43,279 nucleotides of DNA from NCBI GenBank assembly GCA_017411325.1, contig JAFQQJ010000057.1, positions 1 through 43,279 of the forward strand. Direction: 5' to 3'. This document shows, piece by piece, positions 19,001 to 26,788 of the stretch (within the stretch, counting starts at the first letter, position 1; every line of letters starts with the position of its first letter). The notes below the pieces were generated by a model. The model was not told where the DNA came from, did not search any database, and worked only from the letters and a program-made list of their open reading frames with translations. The translations under genes were made by a program, and so were the position numbers. The DNA is from Clostridia bacterium (lineage in GTDB: Bacteria > Bacillota > Clostridia > CAKSNL01 > HGM11501).

Positions 19001-20191
19001 TGCAACGCTTGCAAGAATTTCCTGAGCTTCGTCTTCTAAAAGACCTTCTGTTGCAACTGTTTCATCTATTAAAGTAATTGCATCTTCAATAGCATTTATA
19101 TCTAAGCTGTTTGAGATATAAACATCATCAGTAGAATCTTCAGACTCATATGCTTCAATAATCTCTAAAAATTCCGCCTTTTTTGCTTCAAGCTCAGCAA
19201 GTGTTTCGTCTGTAACAAGAAGCTTGTTGTAAAGAACTACACGTAAATTATCAACTGTAGCTATATCAGCTTCCTCTGCATAAAGCTCTGCTATATCAAA
19301 GGCATACATTTCTGTATCTTCTGTGATTCCGCCGTCACCGGGATCTTCGGGCTCTATAGGCTCTTCAGGCTCTATAGGCTCTTCAGGCTCTATAGGCTCG
19401 TCAGGATCTATGGGCTCTTCAGGCTCTATAGGCTCGTCAGGATCTTCGGAAGGAATAAATTCTTCAGGATCCTTGGGAGCAAGAGGATCTTCCGCTTCAC
19501 TTTCCGATACACCGTTATAGATAGAGAAAAATCTGTAAGCCTGTGTATCAGCAAAGCTGATTGTTGATGTAAGGGATTCATCTCCTGCAGTAAGTACTGC
19601 ATAGCCATCTGTCATTGCAAAAGCAACAAGAAGAGTATCATTTGCATAAAGTTCAACCGCATTACCTTCATAAATCACCTGATATGAAGCTTCTGCCAAA
19701 TCAACAGGTGCATCTACAACAAGGTAGTCAGTTCCTTCAGTTCCTGTACCCCACTTTGAAAGTCTGTGGGAGAACCATAAAACCAATTTGTCTGCAGTAA
19801 CACCAACCCAGGCACCATAGTTCTCTCCTGAAGGCTTTATCTGCGCCTTGTTAAGACGGATACCGATAAAGCTTGCAGCCCAGGGCTCTGTGTATTCCTT
19901 AGTTGTTGTCATATCGAAAGTAACGATATGCTGCTTATTGTTTTTTGTATCGAAACCTTCGTTTAAAGCCATATAAGACTCTGAAGAAAGTTCAAAATTA
20001 AGTACGCCGTCCTCTAAGCTGCCGTTAAATACGGTGAGCTTGTCGCCTACTTTTTCATCAAAATCCTCTTCAACCACAACTTCTTCAGCATAGCCTACAA
20101 GAGGTTCTAATGCTGAAACAGGAGCAGTTAACATGAGTCCGACAAGCATGCTGAGGGCAATAAGGAAAGCGAGTGTTCTTCTTAAATTCAT
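16070..20191 (-). CDS. Large S-layer-type protein with C-terminal SLH triplet
   Basis: A 1373-aa secreted protein from the ATG at 20191 (AAAGGAA upstream). In order: Sec signal peptide (about 1-27, ending PVSA); a beta-sandwich, lectin/glycosidase-like domain (about 35-225); a Pro/Glu linker of six-residue PIEPEE-type repeats (235-287); long helical spacer segments (about 290-500); a second beta-sandwich region (about 510-760); a Big2-type Ig-like domain (VTVSTTLGDTVVSVD onward); an acidic helical stretch; a Gly/Ser linker; and three SLH domains at about 1194-1251, 1252-1318 and 1319-1373 with VIDGYEDGTIRP, ITREDMAAMIYKA and VISGMGDGTFAP. SLH triplets bind pyruvylated wall polymer, so this is an outer surface protein. 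It has no complete catalytic motif that I can name. It follows a second SLH gene by about 100 nt. Confidence 0.88.
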   Translation of the reverse strand: MNLRRTLAFLIALSMLVGLMLTAPVSALEPLVGYAEEVVVEEDFDEKVGDKLTVFNGSLEDGVLNFELSSESYMALNEGFDTKNNKQHIVTFDMTTTKEYTEPWAASFIGIRLNKAQIKPSGENYGAWVGVTADKLVLWFSHRLSKWGTGTEGTDYLVVDAPVDLAEASYQVIYEGNAVELYANDTLLVAFAMTDGYAVLTAGDESLTSTISFADTQAYRFFSIYNGVSESEAEDPLAPKDPEEFIPSEDPDEPIEPEEPIDPDEPIEPEEPIEPEEPIEPEDPGDGGITEDTEMYAFDIAELYAEEADIATVDNLRVVLYNKLLVTDETLAELEAKKAEFLEIIEAYESEDSTDDVYISNSLDINAIEDAITLIDETVATEGLLEDEAQEILASVADALSGAVTVATAEAYPGRFAGFEEVIESLMEDPESEYSEDKLQDILDLIEEAKETVNEDGVTSAKLDAAFNSVAKAISDLGVYTENGIPTYTQSFTGGYSLSQFEAEWYHTGANHQSVPVTTANGIPINLWGAYPDQSGCFRYQMHFRKSYPVYSVQATLTREAPGKMMFGVRQTLGSDCYEQDYSVTPTMLGYQGVSIQEVGAADNFATIYIVVRDGQYKTSGAEDSRVYTKIDLTTLPGVLSEDKKTFTPLIKDFGEMIEIYAVNNEGENVPLAKVVFDAIVTKVTARGTSYDGYSSGTIYNLVTDEVIPFSGMAVQIPDKSYISFSSRSGRYCVKDFQINTNILPAEETLVFDGSTDPTSVALEIAEEVIDVDGETTFTVNAEFESLKVAGKNEYKPGSIDVKAAPAVTVSTTLGDTVVSVDATNGTITAVARGTEIISATYTLADGSTVTDKKLITVTGEEYTAPTEDDAFEGRIVAARFANADVFKSVEVGTEIVPVIEYEYPNGETGILPADCYVKYFSEDEDIMAYDETKGAYVAKAEGYTKLFAEVYMTLSTEPVESAKANVEVAAEGEATLGAGATVAAMDLLDAAHDDSLTLEEKKAVIDAAIANEIAVSYEDDLDAELLMAAIVAVDEADEDDELTDAEIIAQANTNAKAVRKVYDVINSEDTTSDDLADLLFGEDGIYKDLNISEKNMGKYDSLTNTKASRLMSRLFTQLAKKGTDLTAQGIVESFETILKSVSEGGGSGKGSVTITTDKNNGSVGFVPATPAKPAEPVKVVVTEEQINAAVAKFSDVEEAAWAKHAIGVLTHKGVIDGYEDGTIRPNGMITRDEFVKLLVVAFELDVKADAYNYFWADVKADGWQVPYIAAAHEANILVGTDGGAFGSNVRITREDMAAMIYKAVLMKKATLPSDKIVAFTDAENIEGYAVEAVNKLAAAGVISGMGDGTFAPAAGATRAQAFQMIALVLEAI
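19349..19446. repeat. 18-bp tandem repeat coding for the Pro/Glu linker
   Basis: About five to six near-identical 18-bp units in frame within the SLH gene, each coding for a PIEPEE-like hexapeptide on the minus strand. Such runs change length easily by slippage, so linker length may vary between strains. Confidence 0.85.
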
Positions 20192-20237
20192 TCTATTGCC
20201 ATTCCTTTCTTTCAATTAAGGCATCGCCTTAGATTAT

Positions 20238-20289
20238 GTTAGACAAAGCCGCCTTTATAGGGCGACTTTGCCCATACACTTTGTCTGAC
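20238..20289. other. Long imperfect hairpin between the two SLH genes
   Basis: The outer stem pairs 20238-20248 with 20279-20289 (one mismatch) and encloses a second GC-rich hairpin around CCGCC/GGGCG. There is no T-run, so it is not a standard terminator. It could stabilise or process the transcript between the upstream and downstream SLH genes, for which I see no separate promoter. Confidence 0.6.
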
Positions 20290-20291
20290 TC

Positions 20292-23200
20292 TTAGTCTCT
20301 TTCGTTTTCGTATTTCTGGATGTTATCAAGGTCTGCAAATTCTACGTTTGTATAAATAGCCATAGACTTAAACGCCTTGTTTTCCATCTGGAGAAGTACC
20401 CAGTCGCCTTCAGCAACTTCTGTGGAAGCAACAGCCTTTACAAAGCCTGTTTCACAGTCATAGCTTGCAGACTTCTTACCGGAAACTGCACATACGATAG
20501 CTTCGGAAGCACCATCACCATATTCAACGATAACCTTACCGTTAGCAACAGTTCTTACCTTACCGAATACAACTTCTCTTTCCCATTTACCCCAGGATAC
20601 ACTTCCGTCTGTAGCATAGATATACATATCGGATGTACCTTCGATAATTCTGGAAAGAACAGCCTTAATGGGGAAGTAACCCATCTTGAAGGTCTTATCT
20701 GCATCGCCTTCAATTGTAAGAGAACCCTTATGGAACTCATCAAATGTGATTGTGTAGTTACCGAACCAGTAACCGCCCTTGGACCATGTATAGGGGTTAG
20801 TTACGTCACCGATGTTATAGTCGGTGTCAGCTCCGAGATAACCGTAATCAAGAGAGGTATCTTCTACAGCATACTTTGTCTGATATGCACCGTTGTTGAT
20901 GAAGCCGATTTCATAACCGAATTCTGCTTCGCCTTCAAAATCAAGAACTGTATCCTGCATATATTCTACCATAATGTATGTGCCGTATTCGCTTGCACTC
21001 TTACTTGCAGAACCGCCGTCGTTACCGGAGATAACAACTGCAACTGTTCCGTCTTCAGCAACGTCGAAAAGAACGTGTCCGTGACCGCCGTCTCTTGCAC
21101 CTGTACCCCACTTTGTTACGTTATATAAATCGTCAGTAGCAGGATTTGTCTTAGCTGCTCTGAACATTACTGTTCCGTTGAAGGTGTAAGGTGTTCCGTA
21201 CATACCGCCACCGTTAATGTGGTAGGGAGCACCGCTTACACTTACATCTTCAAATGTGAAGTAAGCACTCTTATCTTCATTCTCGGGAACCTGAGAAGAA
21301 GGCATTGCTGTTACTATTTCCTTGATTGCTCCGTTAGAATCAAGAGCATACTTTATAAGCTGCTCGTAAGGACGCTTAGCAGATGCTGATGCAAAGCTTG
21401 TTCCGTTCTGTAAGCTTGCATACTTAGCAGACTTCTTAAGGAGAGTGAAGAGCTCATCAGCTGTGATGGATGTAGCTTTACCCTCATCGTTAAAACGATA
21501 TGTTGTTGTTCCCATATCGGTGAACTTCATATTTTCAGCAAGAGGATATGTTACCTTCTTACCGGAAGCATCCATAAGCTTAACCAATGCGGTTTCGCCG
21601 AATGCCTGACTCTCATCGTCAATAGCAACATCCATAAGGAGACCGTAGTTCAAGGAAGCAAGACCAGTCTTTGCCTCTGCATAGAATACATAACCGTCCT
21701 TATTGATACCAAGCTTAAGGTTTGAACCCTTTTTGTATTCAGCAAGGATTTCACTGTCTTCGATTTCTTCATACTTCTTGTCGCCGATTACAACATAGCC
21801 GGAACCCTTTCTTGCAACTGTACCGTTAACGAGTGTTCCGCCAAGGTTTACAATATAGTGGTTAGCCCACATTCTGATATATACAACAGTACCTGCCTTA
21901 ATATCAGAGAACTGACCTTCTGTTCCGTCTGCCTTAATTATTGTAACCTTGATTTCCTTATTGTCATCAAGCTCCTTCTCTTCGTCAAGCATTACGCTGT
22001 ACTCTTCGTGAACAGCACCGCCGTAGTAGCTTGTACCTACGATTGTCTTAGAAGAAGATTTAACGGTTTCAACATACATAGGAATGTATTCGTTGATATA
22101 GATAAGGTCGTAAACCTTTGTTCCTGTTGTGGAAACAAGAGTAATATCGCCGGACTCAAGATCAAATGTAGAGTCTGTAAGATTTCTTGCATAAGCAACG
22201 CCGTTGTAGATTACATCGGGTTCTTCAGCAAGTTCAAATTCAACTTCATCTTCATCAATTGTTATTTCAAGAAGATTATCATTTACATCTGCTTTAGCAA
22301 CATCTTCGCTCTTGAAGGTGATTGTCTTTGTCTTATCATAGGGGAACATGCAGAAGAGTTCGCCCTTCTTGGGATCGTACTCGTCATACTTTACGTATGC
22401 CTTTACTCTGTAGCCAAGGTAATCCTTGCACTTATCGTTATATACCTTGAATACTGTTCCGCCAAGATCACTTTCTTCTCCGATTTCAACTGTACCGGGC
22501 TCTGTTGCATCGTAAACAGAATCAATACCGGATTCTTCAGTTGCTACAACATAGCACTTTTCGATAATGTCAAGACCAAATACATAATTCAATATATTCT
22601 TGTTGGTCTCATATACATTATATTCACCGTCAACCTTGTCAAGCACAAGGTAATCAGCTGTAAGAGAATTGAAAAGAAGAACCATAATCTGCTGTCTTGT
22701 TACAGCAACACCGTTCTGGCCTTCAACATTCTTAAGTATCTTAAGCTGAGAAGCTGTCTTTATGTAACCTTCGGGGTATCCGCCGTATGTTACAGCCATG
22801 AAGTCATAGCCGAGAGCAGATACAACAAACTTTACAGCTTCTTCGTAAAGAATATTGTTATCAGGCTTGAATGTACCGTCAGAATAGCCGGTTACAATAC
22901 CCTGTCCTCTTAAATATTCAACGTCATTGTAAGCCCAGTGAAGCTCAGAAATGTCGCTGAAAGAAGGATCAGCAAGATCTGTAGAATCAATGTCGGTGTG
23001 ATAATTCTTGGAACCAACATTAACACCGGATTCACCCGCCTGTGCAGCCTTAACTGCCGCAATGTTCTCGGGTGTTTCGCTTAACTTAGTGTTGATGATT
23101 GCACCTGCGTTCAAATTGAGCTCATCGGTGCCCTGGAGCATTCTTGCGAGCATAGACGCAAATTCAGCTCTTGTGATGTTTTTCTCAAGACCGAGAGAAC

Positions 23201-23372
23201 CATCCTCATAGCCCTGAACGATATTCAGAGTCATAAGAAGTTCAGCTGCCTCAAGGACAACATCCTTTCCGATTGTTTCAACTCCCGCTGCTGCAACTGT
23301 TGCAGGAGTCATGGCAACCAATCCTATTGCCATTGTGAGTGCCAGGATCAATGCAAGTAATTTGTTTCTCAT
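20292..23372 (-). CDS. S-layer protein with N-terminal SLH domains
   Basis: A 1026-aa secreted protein. The signal peptide (1-28) ends around TVAAAG. SLH domains occupy roughly 35-80 (NIVQGYEDGSLGLEKNITRAEFA), 138-185 (FSDISELHWAYNDVEYL, GIVTGYSDGTFKPD) and 195-245 (a degenerate third with VAVTRQQIMVLLFNSL). The remaining 780 residues are acidic and beta-rich with no recognised enzyme motif, the arrangement typical of Clostridia S-layer subunits. The ATG has a very strong GGGAGGAG site, and a promoter plus a structured leader of about 120 nt lies upstream, suggesting high expression. It is the probable main S-layer protein or a partner of the neighbouring C-terminal-SLH protein. Confidence 0.88.
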   Translation of the reverse strand: MRNKLLALILALTMAIGLVAMTPATVAAAGVETIGKDVVLEAAELLMTLNIVQGYEDGSLGLEKNITRAEFASMLARMLQGTDELNLNAGAIINTKLSETPENIAAVKAAQAGESGVNVGSKNYHTDIDSTDLADPSFSDISELHWAYNDVEYLRGQGIVTGYSDGTFKPDNNILYEEAVKFVVSALGYDFMAVTYGGYPEGYIKTASQLKILKNVEGQNGVAVTRQQIMVLLFNSLTADYLVLDKVDGEYNVYETNKNILNYVFGLDIIEKCYVVATEESGIDSVYDATEPGTVEIGEESDLGGTVFKVYNDKCKDYLGYRVKAYVKYDEYDPKKGELFCMFPYDKTKTITFKSEDVAKADVNDNLLEITIDEDEVEFELAEEPDVIYNGVAYARNLTDSTFDLESGDITLVSTTGTKVYDLIYINEYIPMYVETVKSSSKTIVGTSYYGGAVHEEYSVMLDEEKELDDNKEIKVTIIKADGTEGQFSDIKAGTVVYIRMWANHYIVNLGGTLVNGTVARKGSGYVVIGDKKYEEIEDSEILAEYKKGSNLKLGINKDGYVFYAEAKTGLASLNYGLLMDVAIDDESQAFGETALVKLMDASGKKVTYPLAENMKFTDMGTTTYRFNDEGKATSITADELFTLLKKSAKYASLQNGTSFASASAKRPYEQLIKYALDSNGAIKEIVTAMPSSQVPENEDKSAYFTFEDVSVSGAPYHINGGGMYGTPYTFNGTVMFRAAKTNPATDDLYNVTKWGTGARDGGHGHVLFDVAEDGTVAVVISGNDGGSASKSASEYGTYIMVEYMQDTVLDFEGEAEFGYEIGFINNGAYQTKYAVEDTSLDYGYLGADTDYNIGDVTNPYTWSKGGYWFGNYTITFDEFHKGSLTIEGDADKTFKMGYFPIKAVLSRIIEGTSDMYIYATDGSVSWGKWEREVVFGKVRTVANGKVIVEYGDGASEAIVCAVSGKKSASYDCETGFVKAVASTEVAEGDWVLLQMENKAFKSMAIYTNVEFADLDNIQKYENERD

Positions 23373-23424
23373 GTTGTTACTCCTCCCTGATTTTTAATTA
23401 CTTTTTATTATGTTTATATATTCA

Positions 23425-23454
23425 TTGTTCCGCTTTTTTACTCCATCGGAACAA
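23425..23454 (-). other. Leader hairpin of the S-layer transcript
   Basis: TTGTTCCG at 23425-23432 pairs with CGGAACAA at 23447-23454 over a 14-nt loop. It lies midway in the untranslated leader of the S-layer gene; leader hairpins often stabilise long-lived S-layer mRNAs, so that role is inferred. Confidence 0.5.
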
Positions 23455-23499
23455 GTAAATAAGGACATAATCATACCACTTGCATGATATAGTATTTTA

Positions 23500-23528
23500 A
23501 TTATAACACACTATTGTCATTTTAGCAA
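23500..23528 (-). promoter_or_regulatory. Promoter of the N-terminal-SLH S-layer gene
   Basis: On the minus strand TTGCTA (23523-23528), 17 nt, TATAAT (23500-23505), giving a leader of about 120 nt. Confidence 0.75.
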
Positions 23529-23590
23529 GAAAAAAGTTAATTTTTTTTAATTTTTTTTATTTTTGACTAAAACCGCTGTTTTTGCGTCCT

Positions 23591-23616
23591 TTTTTATATG
23601 CATTTACATATAAAAA
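23591..23616. other. 10-bp perfect dyad upstream of the SRP RNA promoter
   Basis: TTTTTATATG at 23591-23600 and CATATAAAAA at 23607-23616 form a perfect inverted repeat with a 6-nt centre. It is about 100 bp before the SRP promoter. It could be an operator or only AT-rich symmetry. Confidence 0.4.
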
Positions 23617-23717
23617 TCCCATATCTTCAGGATTATATTTCCGCATATATATTTAAAAGGAAGTTTTTCGTTTTATGCTGTTTTTTATCCGTATATAAAA
23701 TAAATTAAAAATTTCTA

Positions 23718-23746
23718 TTGATAAATTGTTTCTTTTGGTGTATAAT
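23718..23746 (+). promoter_or_regulatory. SRP RNA promoter
   Basis: TTGATA (23718-23723), 17 nt, TATAAT (23741-23746). The predicted start, 7 nt after the -10, is 23753, which is exactly where the RNA's closing helix begins. Confidence 0.88.
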
Positions 23747-23752
23747 AATAAA

Positions 23753-24023
23753 GTCGTACCGGTCGGGGTGGTAGCGGTGCCCTGTAGCCCACAATCCGCT
23801 ATAGTGGGGACGATCTCCTTTAGGAGGGAGTTTTAAGTGTATGGCTGGCTTATATCAAGGGCTGTGACGGCCGGGTCCTGCGCAATGGCGAGCCGTGAAC
23901 CTTGTCAGGTGGGGAACCAAGCAGCAATAAGCGGTGTCCGTCATGTGCCGCGGGGGCGCCTGGCCTGAGCTTTTTGATATAAATACCGCATACGTTTAAT
24001 CTTCCGACTAAAGGATGTACGGC
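23753..24023 (+). ncRNA. ffs: Signal recognition particle RNA, large bacterial type
   Basis: This is the RNA scaffold of SRP, which with Ffh targets nascent membrane and secreted proteins. The S-domain apex shows the conserved GTCAGGTGGGGAAC and AAGCAGC blocks (about 23905-23927). The 5' Alu domain has the typical GGTAGCGGTGCCCTGTA stretch. The long central helix pairs ATATCAAGGGCT with AGCTTTTTGATAT and continues through GTATG/CATAC. The ends close as helix 1: 23753-23759 (GTCGTAC) with 24017-24023 (GTACGGC), directly followed by ATTTTTTT, so the closing stem probably doubles as terminator. That gives about 271 nt, the size of the B. subtilis RNA. Position before dnaX is also the usual Firmicute one. 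Confidence 0.95.
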
Positions 24024-24059
24024 ATTTTTTTATACGGGCATAAAAAAGGAGGCCTTGCC

Positions 24060-25766
24060 GTGAGTGAACATATCGCTTTATACAGAAAGTGGAGACCTTT
24101 GACATTCTCTGATGTCATTGGTCAGGAGCATATTACCCGCACCCTTCAGAACGAGGTGACATCGGGTAAGACCGGTCATGCCTTTCTCTTCTGCGGCGGC
24201 AGGGGAACCGGAAAAACTTCCACCGCCCGCATTTTATCAAGAGCACTTAACTGTCTTTCACCCGTAAACGGTGATCCCTGCAACGAATGCAGCTCATGCA
24301 AAGGCATTTTATCCGGAGAAATAATGGACATCATAGAAATAGATGCTGCCAGCAACAACGGTGTTGACAACATAAGAGACCTTCGCAGCGAAGCACGTTT
24401 TGCCGCTGCCGAGGCAAAATACAAGGTATACATAATCGACGAAGTGCATATGCTTTCGGGCGGTGCGTTCAACGCCCTTTTAAAGCTCCTTGAGGAGCCT
24501 CCGGAAGGGGTAATCTTCATTCTCGCAACAACAGAAACCCACAAGGTTCCCGCAACCATTCTTTCCCGTTGCCAGCGATTCGACTTCAGACGAATAACTG
24601 CCGAAGATATTGCTTCCCGCATAGTTTATGTTGCAGGAAAAGAAAATATATCCATAGACGAAGGGGCCGCTCACTTAATTGCAAGAAGCGCTGACGGTGC
24701 TCTCCGTGATGCATTAAGTCTTCTTGACCAGTGCAGTGCCATATCCGACTCCATAACAGAGGAGGGTGTTTACTCTCTTTTAGGGCTTACCGAAAAGAAC
24801 TTCCTTTACAGAACGGTACGTTCAATTGCAACCAACGATGCAAAAAGAACTCTTTCAATGGTGGATGAATTTATCGCATCGGGAAAAAGCGCCGCAAAAT
24901 TCATCGACTCGCTGACAGATTACTTTACCACACTTTTGCGCTTTGCCGTTTCAGAAACGGTATTTTCGGACTACACAGACGAGGAGAAGGAAGAATTCCA
25001 CTTAGCCTCTACCGAAATGTCCAAGGAGCGTATGATGTTCTGTATTGATACACTTCTGAAGGCATCTTCCGACCTTCGCTTCATGACAAATGACCGGGTT
25101 ATGCTGGATATTGCAGTCATCAAAATGTGCAACCCCACATATGCTTCCGATAACGATGCCCTCATAATGAGGCTGTCGGAGCTTGAGAAGAAGGTTGCAT
25201 CAGGTGTGGCGTTTGCGCCTGCCGAATCAGCTGCTGCCGCATTTAAGGCCCCAACGCTTCCCTCCATCAGAAAAAAAGCTGCAGCTATCAAGAAAATTGA
25301 GCCGACCAGCGAAGATATAAAAACAATAAGTGACAAGTGGAAGGATATCTGCAAGGATACCAGTAATATAAAGCTTTTAATCGCGCTTGAGCGATCAAGT
25401 GTCCGCGAGGATGACGGGACTCTGGTTCTCCTGTTCGACGATACGGATAAAATAATGCTTGATATTTTAGCTCAGGAGGATACAAAAAATGCGCTTTCCG
25501 CGCTTATAGAGAAGCATACCGGATTTTCTCCCAAATTCATCGCCCGTCTGGCAAGCTATTATGAGGACGAGAGTACTGTTTCAGAAGAAGATCCCTTAAA
25601 TCTCATTGATGAAGAAACCGAAGAAAGTGTGCCGGCTCCTGAAAGTGAGCCTTCGGTGTCTTCTCCTTCTCCGGCACACATTGCTCCGGATGAAGAAAAC
25701 GAAGAAGAAGAAGAAGAGTTTTCCTTTGAAGAAAACGACGATGACGACGAACACGAAGAATTTTAA
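24060..25766 (+). CDS. dnaX: DNA polymerase III subunit gamma/tau
   Basis: DnaX is the ATPase of the clamp loader and, in its long form, links polymerase cores and helicase. The start is a GTG at 24060 with AAAGGAGG upstream (568 aa). Domain I has the ALYRKWRP N-terminus, Walker A in [14 protein letters not shown], a four-Cys zinc module (in [18 protein letters not shown]), Walker B/DEVH-type IIDEVHML and the SRC motif in [10 protein letters not shown]. Domain III ends near residue 370-390. The tail ends in a strongly acidic run. A seven-A stretch at codons 404-406 may allow a short gamma form (see findings). It is followed by ebfC and recR, the classical order. Confidence 0.96.
   Translation: MSEHIALYRKWRPLTFSDVIGQEHITRTLQNEVTSGKTGHAFLFCGGRGTGKTSTARILSRALNCLSPVNGDPCNECSSCKGILSGEIMDIIEIDAASNNGVDNIRDLRSEARFAAAEAKYKVYIIDEVHMLSGGAFNALLKLLEEPPEGVIFILATTETHKVPATILSRCQRFDFRRITAEDIASRIVYVAGKENISIDEGAAHLIARSADGALRDALSLLDQCSAISDSITEEGVYSLLGLTEKNFLYRTVRSIATNDAKRTLSMVDEFIASGKSAAKFIDSLTDYFTTLLRFAVSETVFSDYTDEEKEEFHLASTEMSKERMMFCIDTLLKASSDLRFMTNDRVMLDIAVIKMCNPTYASDNDALIMRLSELEKKVASGVAFAPAESAAAAFKAPTLPSIRKKAAAIKKIEPTSEDIKTISDKWKDICKDTSNIKLLIALERSSVREDDGTLVLLFDDTDKIMLDILAQEDTKNALSALIEKHTGFSPKFIARLASYYEDESTVSEEDPLNLIDEETEESVPAPESEPSVSSPSPAHIAPDEENEEEEEEFSFEENDDDDEHEEF
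25271..25300 (+). promoter_or_regulatory. Possible frameshift/slippage site in dnaX
   Basis: Seven A residues (25271-25277) give the heptamer A AAA AAA across codons AGA-AAA-AAA. A -1 shift would add seven residues (SCSYQEN) and stop at TGA 25298-25300, yielding a product of about 413 aa that ends just after the clamp-loader core, as E. coli gamma does. A 10-nt palindrome (AGCTGCAGCT) follows directly. Seen in sequence; use as a programmed site is inferred. Confidence 0.4.
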
Positions 25767-25786
25767 TTTTTGAAAGGATGATTTTT

Positions 25787-26152
25787 ATGGCAAAAGGCGG
25801 ATTTCCCGGTGGCGGAAGATACGGCGGCGGATTCCCGGGCGGCGGAAATATGAATCAGATGATAAAGCAGGCACAGAAGATGCAGGCTGAAATGCAGAAA
25901 GCCCAGGAGGAAATGGAAGCTACCGAATACTCCGCAACCGTAGGCGGCGGAGTTGTTACGGCAACAGTTTCCGGAAAGAAAGCTCTCCTTTCCCTTACGA
26001 TAGCCCCCGAAGCAGTTGATCCCGATGATGTTGAAATGCTTCAGGATCTGGTTATTTCCGCAGTTAACGAAGCGATGAAAAAGGCGGACGATGCTGCCAT
26101 GAGCTCTATGAGCAAATTGACAGGCGGCATGAATATTCCCGGCCTTTTCTAA
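25787..26152 (+). CDS. ebfC: Nucleoid-associated protein, YbaB/EbfC family
   Basis: A small DNA-binding protein that forms a dimer with tweezer-like shape and coats the nucleoid. From the ATG at 25787 (AAAGGATG upstream) it is 121 aa. The N-terminus is unusually rich in Gly ([18 protein letters not shown]), followed by the family's [22 protein letters not shown] helix and the [18 protein letters not shown] strand. It lies 20 nt after dnaX and 8 nt before recR in the normal dnaX-ybaB-recR operon. Confidence 0.95.
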   Translation: MAKGGFPGGGRYGGGFPGGGNMNQMIKQAQKMQAEMQKAQEEMEATEYSATVGGGVVTATVSGKKALLSLTIAPEAVDPDDVEMLQDLVISAVNEAMKKADDAAMSSMSKLTGGMNIPGLF

Positions 26153-26160
26153 GGTGAATT

Positions 26161-26754
26161 ATGTATATAGCACCCTTAGCTGCATTGATAGAGCATTTCG
26201 AGCGCCTTCCCGGTATCGGGCATAAAACCGCTGTGCGTTTGAGCTTCAGCGTTTTATCCGCAACCGATGAGGAAGCGAAAAGCTTTGCCGATGCCATACT
26301 TAATGCCAAAAGTTCAATACACTATTGCAGTATCTGTCAGGATTTAACGGACGGCGATACCTGCAGAATATGCCAGAGCTCCAAAAGAGACAAGAGCATT
26401 ATCTGTGTTGTGGAAGGTCCGAAGGATGTACTCGCTATGGAAAAAACCGGTGAATTCAACGGACTTTATCACGTTCTTCACGGGGTTATCTCCCCCATGG
26501 ACGGAATCGGTCCCGAAGAAATCAAGGCGAAAGAGCTTGTGGCTCGTCTTACATCAGATGAGGTTAAAGAGGTTATTATGGCAACCAATTTAACAGTGGA
26601 AGGTGAAGCTACTGCAACCTACCTTGCAAGGCTTATAAAGCCCACAGGTGTCAAGGTTACAAGAATAGCCCGCGGTGTCCCCGTCGGCGGAGACCTTGAG
26701 TATGTTGACGAGGTAACACTTACCATGGCTCTTGAAGGCAGAAGAGAGATATAA
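26161..26754 (+). CDS. recR: Recombination protein RecR
   Basis: RecR works with RecO/RecF to load RecA on gapped DNA. The 197-aa protein has the helix-hairpin-helix [15 protein letters not shown] (15-29), a C4 zinc finger (CSICQD...CRIC, about 58-73), a Toprim domain with [17 protein letters not shown], and the Walker-like C-terminal region [18 protein letters not shown]. Length is standard. It closes the dnaX-ebfC-recR operon at a strong terminator. Confidence 0.97.
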   Translation: MYIAPLAALIEHFERLPGIGHKTAVRLSFSVLSATDEEAKSFADAILNAKSSIHYCSICQDLTDGDTCRICQSSKRDKSIICVVEGPKDVLAMEKTGEFNGLYHVLHGVISPMDGIGPEEIKAKELVARLTSDEVKEVIMATNLTVEGEATATYLARLIKPTGVKVTRIARGVPVGGDLEYVDEVTLTMALEGRREI

Positions 26755-26788
26755 AAAATACGGTGTGAATTTCACACCGTATTTTTTT
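26753..26788. terminator. Bidirectional terminator between recR and htpX
   Basis: A perfect stem of about 17 bp (26753-26769 with 26771-26787) around a single central base, flanked by A- and T-runs. It serves recR (+) and the convergent htpX-like gene (-), whose stop lies at its edge. Confidence 0.92.

Larger units (their letters stand above)
23373..23752. other. 380-nt AT-rich non-coding interval between the S-layer gene and SRP RNA
   Basis: No gene is seen here. The stretch holds two divergent promoters (23500-23528 minus, 23718-23746 plus), a leader hairpin (23425-23454) and a dyad (23591-23616). Between them are A/T tracts (23530-23575) that could be UP-element-like. Confidence 0.8.

Noticed and set aside
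21858..22913. A 351-codon open frame on the plus strand inside the S-layer gene
   Set aside because: It is antisense to a real gene with signal peptide and SLH domains, has no ribosome site, and its product is Cys/Ile/Val-rich low-quality sequence typical of a shadow frame.
23986..24031. A separate terminator hairpin after SRP RNA pairing AAATACCG with CGGCATTT
   Set aside because: It competes with better pairings that belong to the SRP RNA itself (helix 1 and the central helix); the T-run after helix 1 already accounts for termination.
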